From assembly GCA_016584305.1 (NCBI GenBank), contig JACEEZ010005884.1, positions 8,761 through 72,760 on the forward strand: 64,000 nucleotides of DNA. The letters run 5' to 3'. Below, one piece after another: positions 55,805-64,000 of the stretch. The notes under the pieces were generated by a model. The model saw only the letters and a list, made by a program, of their open reading frames with translations. It had not been told where the DNA came from and did not search any database. The DNA is from Chionoecetes opilio. Taxonomy: Eukaryota > Arthropoda > Malacostraca > Decapoda > Majidae. Numbering within the stretch: the stretch's first letter is position 1; each line of letters opens with the position of its first letter. Position numbers and translations under genes: made by a program.

Positions 55805-58800
55805 AGTAAGGGATAGTAGTGATAAAATACGCGGATTTCAAACAAGGTTTTTTAATTTATTTTCCCTTTTCCCCAATATCTAAAGCATGGATAAAGTCCT
55901 TGACAGGGAAAAGAAGGAAGTCCCCCTTCCACCCGCGGGTCTCAATGTTCGTATTATCATGAGTTAGCATGCAAAAGAGAGTTAGCTTTTTCGCTATGGG
56001 TAGTATTGATAATTTCCTAGAAATTAATATGCGTTTAAAATGGCTGCACTTGTTAATAGTAAATGTTAGTTTACAACATAAAAGGGCAAGATCATCACAT
56101 GCTTTTCAAGTTAGCGATTTTTATGCATTTTTAACTTTTGGGCTTTATTGTTTGCTGAGTATGGAAGCAGCGTTTAAAACCTTTTACGTAATTTTTCTAC
56201 ATCCTATTCATGCCTTCCAAATATCATGCGGAAGTGACCTATACCAAAGAATCCCCGTTTAGTCGGTTAGAAACATCAAGGCCGTGGCATTTGTCTAGGG
56301 CAAGATTGATTGTGTCATTGAGGGTAAGTAGGTGCAGAAAGAGAGGAAAAAAATGGTCTCTATGAAAAATTTTTGATCCCCCGACCCAATTCGACTCAGG
56401 GACATAGGTTTCGTGGGAGACTTTTTTTCCAAATTTGAATTAAGGTGTTCAGTTGCCCGTGCCCTCCCCCCAACCGCTCGGTATCCAAGAAGAGCAGTTG
56501 GGGGTACGAAACCCACAACACCCCCACCGGGGAGACTCGCCCCAAGGGGAACGAGGGCTCAGGTTGAGATGTAAAGGGTCCAAGCCAGATAGAGCTAGGT
56601 GAAGAGGAATATAAAGGCAAAAATGTCTGGAAAAAAAAAGCATTAGCAAAACTATTTGTACCAGAGCGAAGGTTATAAGCTCGGTGGTTAGTTGGAAGAT
56701 GATTTATCTTTAGTCAGACGAGTGCATTGTCTGGTGATTTTCACTAAGGTAAATCAGGCTTTGCACTGGTTTTTTTTAATTTGTCATGTATACCCCCAAA
56801 TGTTTTTAAACCCTGGACAAAATCTCAAACTTAGACCTTGAAATTGTTTTAACACCATGGTTTAGCCCACAGGCGTGGCCCCAAAAAATTTAGGAGAAAA
56901 TTTGAGTGTCTCTCGGGTACTCTAATCTTTACAAAGTCATCTACTTTACGAACAGGAGAAGAACGCTTGGGTTTTGTTGGAGCACTAGCACCCTTTGAAA
57001 CTAGCAGTCTGTCTTTAATTTTTAGGATGTCTGAAAAAAACCTTTAATTGGTCTTAGCATAATCATAATTTTATACACAGGTTTTTTGAGGATACTAGAA
57101 GTCTAAATGGCTTTTCTCTATCCAAAAACTTGTAATATGGGATTGTCCGTTGACTCGAAAAAACGTACTTTTTTTTATGCTGCTGTAATGTGGTAACCAA
57201 TCTTCCCAATTTTCTAGAAGCCACTGAAAACCGGGCGCAAAATTTCTGGTTTTTTCCTTTTGGTGCGTCACAAGGCCTTTTACGGCGGGGTGATTGTTGC
57301 AAAAAGGGTTTTGATTATGTTAAACATTTTGCAAATTTTACTCAAAGTGCGTTGCGAAATCAGCCCTTTGTCATTTAATAAAAATCGTGGTGCGAGAGGG
57401 AAAAATAGATTGGTATGAGGGCGTGGAAAACCCAGGGGTTTTTTATTTTTTAAATGGCCATCCAAGTACCTGACAAGTGTCTACACATACTAAGGGGTAC
57501 TTGGAACCTGATGGCTAGGGGAACTGAAGTAGGTCTATTGCAGCAAAGCCCCATGGTCTTTCCCCCCCCCGGGGGAGGATATTCTAAAATCGGGCGCTAG
57601 GCACCGTCCCTTTGTGCTGAGCGCTTTCCAACTTTGCTACATAGGTTATGTTACACGCATGGCGGCCAAAAAAAAATTTCACGGGCCGCAGTAAGGTTTC
57701 CTCCTTCCCTGGAGCCCGGCAAAAACCGCATCATGAATTAATTTAATACCACAGGACATATGACTCAGGTATACAAATTGGCCACGGGATCTGCTTTTTG
57801 GGGGCCAATATTACAAAGACTCGCAAGGACAAAAAAAAAATGGGAAAGGAAGGGTTTTAATTTTAAATTTGATTCTCACCTGATTCCAGAGCTATAGACC
57901 TTGTTCCACACGTCATTTTGACGCTGGGCTTTGGCTAATCAGAATGGCAAATTTTTTAAAAACGGGGGGTGTTTCTCCCACGGACCCTATGGTACTTCCT
58001 AGACAGGCGTCAGCCACTAATTGGCCGCCCTGGCACGATTGAACGTTGGATTAAACTCTTTTAAAATTAGGTACCAGCCGCGAGTTACCGCTAAGGTTTC
58101 TTTCCCTTAAAAAGTTCGGTGACGGTGCGTGATCTTAAAAAAAGTTAATATATCCAAAAAATAATACCCTAAAATGTTTGAGAGCCAGACAACAGCGAGG
58201 TTTCCCGATGGTGAAGAGTAATTGGGCCGGAGGATTTAAGGTTCTACTCGAAGCAACAGCGCGATTTTTTTCCCCTTGCGTCAGGCCATTAAAAACCGCC
58301 CCCCAAAGGCCCCGGGGGACGACCGTATACATGATGAAAGGACCTTAAATTTGGGAAAAGCCAAAACAGGTGCGTTGGTTAGGAAAATTTAAAATCTTGA
58401 AAACTTTATTTGTGCAGATTCCAAGAAAAAGGTGTATCTTTTTTTAACAATCGTTTAGAGGCGATGCCATGGCGGAAATTTTTAATGAAAACGCCGTAAT
58501 AGCCCCCACAATCCAATGAAAGAAGGACATTTTCTAACTCTGTGGTTCGGGGGTTTTTGAATTTCTTTAATTTTTTTTATTTATGGGGGTGAGTTCCGTC
58601 CCATCGCGATATGCCTAAGAAGGAAATTTTTGCTTTTTGAAACTCACACTTGTGATTTTTGCTTTTAGACCTCCTTTTTTAAGCTTAAGGAGACAGCTTC
58701 AAAGTGGCAAAAAGAGACTCTGACCTTACTACAAATGTCAACCCTCAAATATGCATAAATTGTTTCCTAGCATACCCAGCAATTACCAAACAAGGTATTT

Positions 58801-59659
58801 TTCATTTTTTGAAAAAATGATAGGGGCGATTAAACCCAAAAGGATTTTAAGCCACTCAAAAAAGTCCGCTGGGGGTGCTGAAAGCAGTTACTTCCCTTGA
58901 CACGGGGGCCCTCGGTATTGCCCGTAACCGCTTAGAAGATCAAGGTCCGAAAAGTGTTTTCCCGGTTGAGCCATCAAAAGTACTTAAAACAGGGAGAGGA
59001 TACCCATCGTCCTCAGTTACTTCATTACCCGCCAAAAAACAAAAAAGGGCTGTAACTTCCTCCTTTTTTTGGAAGAGAAAAAAAGGGCGATTCCACGGTG
59101 ATCGGGGAAATTTCTTATACACCTGTTCAACATTCTTTATTGATTCGACTATTTGCCTTGCTTGAGGAAGCGTAGGGGGAAATGACGGGGGTACCGATTT
59201 TAATTTTTGGATGTGTTTTTTCGGTCAGTAAAGCCTAGACAAACCCCGGCATGGGAAAAACATCACGGTATTGTTGTAAAAGTCCTAACAGTAAAAGGGT
59301 TTTAAATTTAGGATAGTCCATTTCAGTACGAGTGAACAAAGGTTTTACAGGAGCCCGGGTGTTTTCGATGATTATTTATACTGAAAAAATAAAAGTAGCT
59401 GGGAGTTCCAAAGTTCTGCTACAACCCACGCGTCATAAGTAATGCTTTATTTTAAAAGACCCTTTTTTAATTTGATGGACCGTGGTGGTATGACACAAAG
59501 GGGGACAGTCGTGCCCTACGAACCGTCTAAGAGTTGATTCCACAATAGTCTTTTTTTTGACAGGGCCTTCAAAGCGATGTCAACCCTACGGTAGCTTTTT
59601 GGGAAATGAACGGGAATGGCATGGCCACACGGTGGGGGATCTGTGGTCCCCTAAAACCC

Positions 59660-59703
<44 letters not shown>

Positions 59704-62160
59704 TTTTCCCCCGGGCCCCCCCCGGGCATTTACACTTAAATTTCCTTAAATTTTGGAATTATTGAGCAGGAAAACCCGATGGATTTGACGATTTAACCCA
59801 ACAACCCATGGGGGCAAGGGGAAAATTTTTAAAAGCTAATAAAAATCAAACGATAAAATGTGCCTTTTCTAAGCGATGGGTAGGGAACAAAAGCCCAAAA
59901 TGTTGAGAGGTCGCTAGTAACACCCCTTAAAAAATTTTTGGGCATTGGGACGAAGAGGCAGGTCCACTCCCCCCCCCTTCCCTTTTTTCCCCCCCCCCCC
60001 CCCCCCCCCCCTCTAAAGATTTTAAAAACCGTCCCATTTTTTCCTTATGTTTTTTCTTTTAAAAAGTCAGGTCAGCATTCTTTTTTTTTTGAATGACCGC
60101 CCCCTCCCCGGCCTCGGGAAAAGTTGTCTTTATTTTTACAACGTTAAACAGTCACAGGAAAGGGTGGTGTTTTTGGATTGAACAATTGGGGGTGTTTCCC
60201 TGTGCCCACGAGGAGAAGGGGGAATAAGGGTTTGTATGCAGTGTTTTTAGGTCGCATCTGCCCCTTTGGGGAGCCCTCCATTTGATAAAAATGTTTTGGT
60301 AAACAAGCATTTTCAAGACCAGGCGTCACAAATTATTTTTTCTCTGGTTTACGTGATCCTTTACACGATTAAAACAGCAGTGGGTGTCTTCACGTGGCAT
60401 ATGTGCAAGTGAAGGTCGGTTTTTTTGACGCAGCACGGCCGCCCCTAGGGTGAGTCAGGAGCCCCCCTCACAATTTTGGGTTTAAAGTCAAGCGCATTAA
60501 AAGGTGAAAACGCAATCCTATCCTTCTCCTCCCCTTTAGTTTTTTAAATTAAAAACAAAATCGTGGAGTTTTCATTTTGTGTTAGTTAATGATAAATGCC
60601 CTCGCATTTCCCCCTTTTGCAACTCAGTACACAAAAAAACCCCCGAAACTTTCATAATGGGTAATGGCATGGTGTCTCCCTGAGTCCCCCATTTTCTTTT
60701 AAGTACTTAACGAAAAACAGCAAAATATTTTGTTTGGTTACGACCATCAAAAAAATCCTTTTAGGGAGCGCTACCGTGCAAAAGTTTACCCCTAAATTTA
60801 ACACCTTTTTACCCAAACTGTGTTTTTTAATTTTTCCCCAAATGTTTTCCAAAAAGTTTGAGAAAAGCCAGATAATTTTTTTGCTTGTTGTGGCTTTGGG
60901 AAAAGCGTGGCTTGCATTAAATGTGAACCGTGAGCCCGCCTGTAGGCGGGGAAGGATGAAAGTATTTGGGTCCCCTTCCAATCAAAGGAGTTTTTTGACT
61001 TTCACAAAGACTAATATATTCTCTGGCAGTATAGCTTGGTCAATACCCCAAATTCGCGAATAGCTGCACTTGTGGGCAATATTTTAAAGCTCCAGCGGCC
61101 TGAGGAAAGGCTGGGCAGGGTGCCAGAAGGACCCGCACCCGGGGGGCTTTTGGGAGACATTTTGTTAGAAAAGGACTGAGTTAGGTTTGAGTTAGTTAGT
61201 GACGGTTAAAATCAGGAGAGACTGTAGGTGGTGACTTCCCCTTCTTAATTTTCGAATATCCTCCTCTGGTAAAAGTTTAACTAATTTTCCTCACTGCCAC
61301 TATTTGCTGGTAGATGCAAGGGTTTCCGTCCTTTTAAAAGTCCAAGAAAATTTTTGGTGAGTAAATTTACGCTCTTTTTCGACTTTGTTGATTTTTTTTG
61401 TCCATTAATTATAAGTGAAACTTTAACCCAAAATAAAGTGTATTACCCCTCTTTGGTTTTTAAAGGGAATAAAAAAAAGAGCATAAATATGAGTGATAAA
61501 GAAACGAAATGTATAGTGAAGAGTAAATTTTTAACAGGCAAGAAAAAAAAATACAACTACAAAAAAACTGACAAAATATTACACAAAAAGTAACTCCCTT
61601 ACCAATCTACGTTTTAAAAAAAAGTGGCGTATTTAATATATATTAATCATGTAAATGTCAGCTAAGGGGGTACTCACTATACTGCGGTCAGCACGGATGT
61701 CTTGTCCCTTTAGCTGAAGCGCCCCCAAGAGATGCCCAAAAAAGGGGAGATCAGCAAGGGGGGGGGAAACTTTAAACACACTTGAAACATTTAAAAAAAC
61801 TTGAAAAAATTTAATATGCTTACCCTAATAAATACGTTTAAAAAAGTTAATAACATATTTGTGTAAGAGCCCATACGAAGCCTACGGGATTCGGGCAGTC
61901 TCTGAGTTTTCAAACAAATTTTTCAGGACGTCAGTAGCAATTACAAAAAGAAGAAAAAAAGAAAGAAAAAAAAAAGAAAAACAAGGAAACAAAAAAAAAA
62001 AAAAAAAAAAAAAAAGGAGAAATACTAGACAATTTCCAAAAATTTATTTTGAATGCTAATAAAATGATTTTTGGCACTATAATAAATCTAATGACCATCA
62101 TTTGGGAAAAAATTAGAACAAAAAATTTGAACAAAAAAAAACCCCCTGTGGGTTAGGGCC
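54521..62160. other. Unassigned homopolymer-rich region
   Basis: About 7.6 kb without any protein or repeat family that I can read. It contains C runs at 55772-55804, 59662-59703 and about 59990-60012, and many A, T and G runs. Scattered open frames are short and unlike known proteins. The texture suggests uncorrected sequence rather than a biological class. Confidence 0.45.
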
Positions 62161-62171
62161 CAGATTCTTGG

Positions 62172-62175
62172 TTTT

Positions 62176-62216
<41 letters not shown>
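62172..62216. repeat. Poly-T run
   Basis: About 42 consecutive T bases immediately before the LINE E fragment. Confidence 0.9.
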
Positions 62217-62219
<3 letters not shown>

Positions 62220-62221
62220 CC

Positions 62222-62805
62222 CTCAATGCTGCTCTTACAGGCCTATCCGCCCAGTGGAGTTGTCTCACATTTTGGAGGATCCACATACATTCTAAACAGG
62301 GTGAGTAAAAAGCTTTCGTCTCATTCACTCTCTCCTCTGACTGAATGTCTTCAAGCTTTAAATCAACCGTCGCAATGTTGCTTCTTTGCTCTTTCTACAG
62401 TACTTTATGATCACTGCTCTTCTGAACTTGCATAACATGCCTCCCCCACTCCCGCGGCCTCGCTGCACAAGACTTTCTACTCATTTATCCCTATTCTGTC
62501 CATTCCTACTTGCAGATGTTAATCAGTATCTTCACTATTTATCCTTTCACTGGTAACTTGGAATTCTCTTTCTGTTCTATTTTTCCCTTTCCTATGAGAC
62601 TAATCGTTCAAAGAAGGGGGAACAAGACACCTCCCGAACTAAATTTGGACACTACCACTTATTATTTATTATTCTCTTACTGTTCATTACTTTTTAAGGA
62701 CTAGGCGACGAAGCACGGACTTTGTGTTACAACATTTTTGTTGTGCCATAAGGCCAGTTACCTTGTAGATGAAAAAAAAAATAAAAAAAAAAAAAAAAAA
62801 AAAAG
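62222..62805 (+). pseudogene. LINE E: second, decayed copy of the 5644-6463 LINE 3' end
   Basis: Collinear with 5900-6463: GGCCTATCCGCCCA, CCTCTGACTGA, CGCAATGTTGCTTCT, CACTGCTCTTCTGAACTTGC, CTCCCCCACTCCCGCGG, CTGCACAAGACTTTCTACTC and AACAAGACACCTCCCGAACT occur in order. Small deletions break every frame. The 3' end differs from the first copy: it finishes in a poly-A-rich tail (62770-62805) rather than an AC repeat. Confidence 0.85.
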
Positions 62806-62869
62806 GGTAAATGAAATTGCTAAGTCATGCTCGCAGGATTTCGATAAATCGCATGGTTGTCTCTGTTCC

Positions 62870-64000
62870 CTACCACATCGGATTGAACATGAAAGGTTTA
62901 TTGTATTAGAACAAATATCTTGTCAGTATTGGGACAATAAATACTTTTTGCATTGCCTTTTAAATGAACATAATGTTGGTAAGGTCTTAACAGAGTCGGG
63001 TATATTATTCCATATCTTGGGACCAGAGTAGGCTAGTGAGTGTTGAAAAACTGTCAGGTTATATTGTGGTACACGGAGGTGTTCACAGTTGCGGGTGGGG
63101 TAGTTATGTTGAGGGAGCAAGTTAATATAATGACCACCAGTAACTAATTTGTGCATATATATTCCAATCTGTAATTTGTTTATGTCAAATAATTTCAAGA
63201 TGTTCATATTCTTAAATAAAGGGTGAGTATGATCAAAGTAGCCCGAATTTGTAATGATCCTAATTATTTCTTTTGTAGCCGGAACAGGGGAAGTAAATGA
63301 GTGGGATATGTGTTGGCACCAGACTGGAGTACAATATTGAAAGTGTGGCAATACATGGGCATTATAGAGAATTTTAAGTATATTATTAGGCATAAGGTCT
63401 CTAATTTGATATAATAGAGATACGATTCTAGACAATTTAAGACATAATTCATTAATGTGTGGTTTAAAGGATATGTTATCATCAAAAGTTATACCTAGTA
63501 GTTTGTGTTGGTTAGCTCTGTTGATGACATTGTTGTTGTATAACAGAGTAGGAAGAATTTTAGTCGCCTTGTTGGTAAAGAGCATATAATACGTTTTGTT
63601 TTAAATTGACGGTTAGTCTATTATCAAACACCATTTATAAAATTTTTCTAGGTCTTGGTTGGCTGTTTCTATCAAGGATTTAGGGTCTGCACCAGTAATG
63701 AATAAAGTAGTCATCAGCAAAAAGTATTGTTTTTAAATTTGTAAATACATTTGGGAGATCATTTATAAGGAATAAAATGGGACCGAGGACACTACCCTGA
63801 GGGACTCTGTACTGAATATGTTGAGGTATAGATAGACAATTTTGTACTTTGGGTTTTACCGGTGAGGTAGTCTCTAAACCAGTCATGTATGATGCCACGT
63901 ATACCATAATGTTTCAATTTTTGTAGTAATATATCATGTTTCGCTGTATCAAAAAACCTTAGTAAAGTCTATATAAATAGTGAGCATTGTATGTTGAGCA
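62870..64000 (-). pseudogene. LINE F reverse transcriptase, continues beyond the window
   Basis: The minus strand enters from the right edge with [18 protein letters not shown] and the catalytic ILFADD (63680-63907). After a frame break near 63600 it continues LLGITFDDNISFKPHINELC, NAHVLPHFQYCTPVWCQHIS and YSGPKIWNNIPDSVKTLPTL to a stop after KKYLLSQY near 62923. This is the palm-to-C-terminus part of a non-LTR (CR1/L2-type) reverse transcriptase. The 3' UTR runs to about 62806, where it meets the poly-A tail of LINE E. The break and a missing Tyr in FLI-NDLP suggest small deletions. Confidence 0.85.

Noticed and set aside
57063..57465. A possible retroelement fragment (YLDGH on the minus strand)
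   Set aside because: No neighbouring reverse transcriptase motif is present in any frame, so the short match is not evidence.

Overview
This window looks like repeat-rich nuclear DNA of an animal, most likely an arthropod and plausibly a decapod crustacean. That rests on long CA and GA microsatellites, CR1-like, RTE-like and jockey-like LINEs, a tRNA-Val-derived SINE, a Gypsy-type LTR element and LINE tails of the TTATGTTC kind; the taxon is inference. I found no intact host gene. Almost every recognisable coding stretch is a broken piece of a mobile element, and several elements are nested inside others with readable target-site duplications.

Layout. 1-5.4 kb: a CR1-like LINE (minus strand, 'LINE A') split by a DNA transposon (copy 1, 1141-4207). 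5.5-8.5 kb: CA microsatellites, a LINE 3' end, an unassigned GC-rich block and two copies of a tRNA-Val-like SINE. 8.5-9.7 kb: CTGCCTGACTGTCTGT-like tandem repeats. 10.8-16.3 kb: a tandem array of about 400-bp units with Helentron-like ends. 16.8-20.2 kb: a decayed GC-rich jockey-like LINE. 22.9-29.2 kb: a second CR1-like LINE (minus, 'LINE B') whose ORF1 has SAP-like, SGNH-like and CCHC parts. It is interrupted by an RTE-like LINE (23279-24463, 10-bp duplication) and by DNA transposon copy 2 (26922-28898, 8-bp duplication); in both cases the LINE reading frame is restored across the insertion. 29.8-31.3 kb: alternating GA and CT tracts, then one ambiguous base (31472) beside a stub of the same transposon end. 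32.9-34.5 kb: a decayed member of an uncharacterised protein family. 35.15-42.55 kb: a Gypsy-like LTR element (minus) lacking reverse transcriptase, with another CR1-like LINE ('LINE D') inserted in its 5' LTR. 43.1-46.0 kb: large inverted repeats. 44.7-46.6 kb recurs in degraded form at 47.9-49.6 kb. 51.1-53.6 kb: a non-LTR element ('LINE C'). 54.5-62.2 kb: unassigned, homopolymer-rich sequence. 62.2-64 kb: two LINE ends meeting tail to tail.

The most interesting item is the DNA transposon family with termini TAGGGTACGCCGTA, imperfect terminal inverted repeats of roughly 150 bp, an 8-bp target duplication and one long ORF with a conserved HTNELPLRHL motif. I recognise the protein family but cannot place it in a named superfamily. 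Both substantial copies sit inside LINE coding sequence, and copy 2 carries what looks like an internally deleted derivative fused to its 5' side.

Quality caveat: the window mixes clean blocks with blocks whose homopolymers look stretched and whose indels are frequent (roughly 1-1.1, 7.5-12.3, 15.3-20.4, 20.9-22.96, 42.1-43.6, 46.0-51.0 and 54-62.2 kb). Many frameshifts there may be sequencing or gap-filling errors rather than biology.
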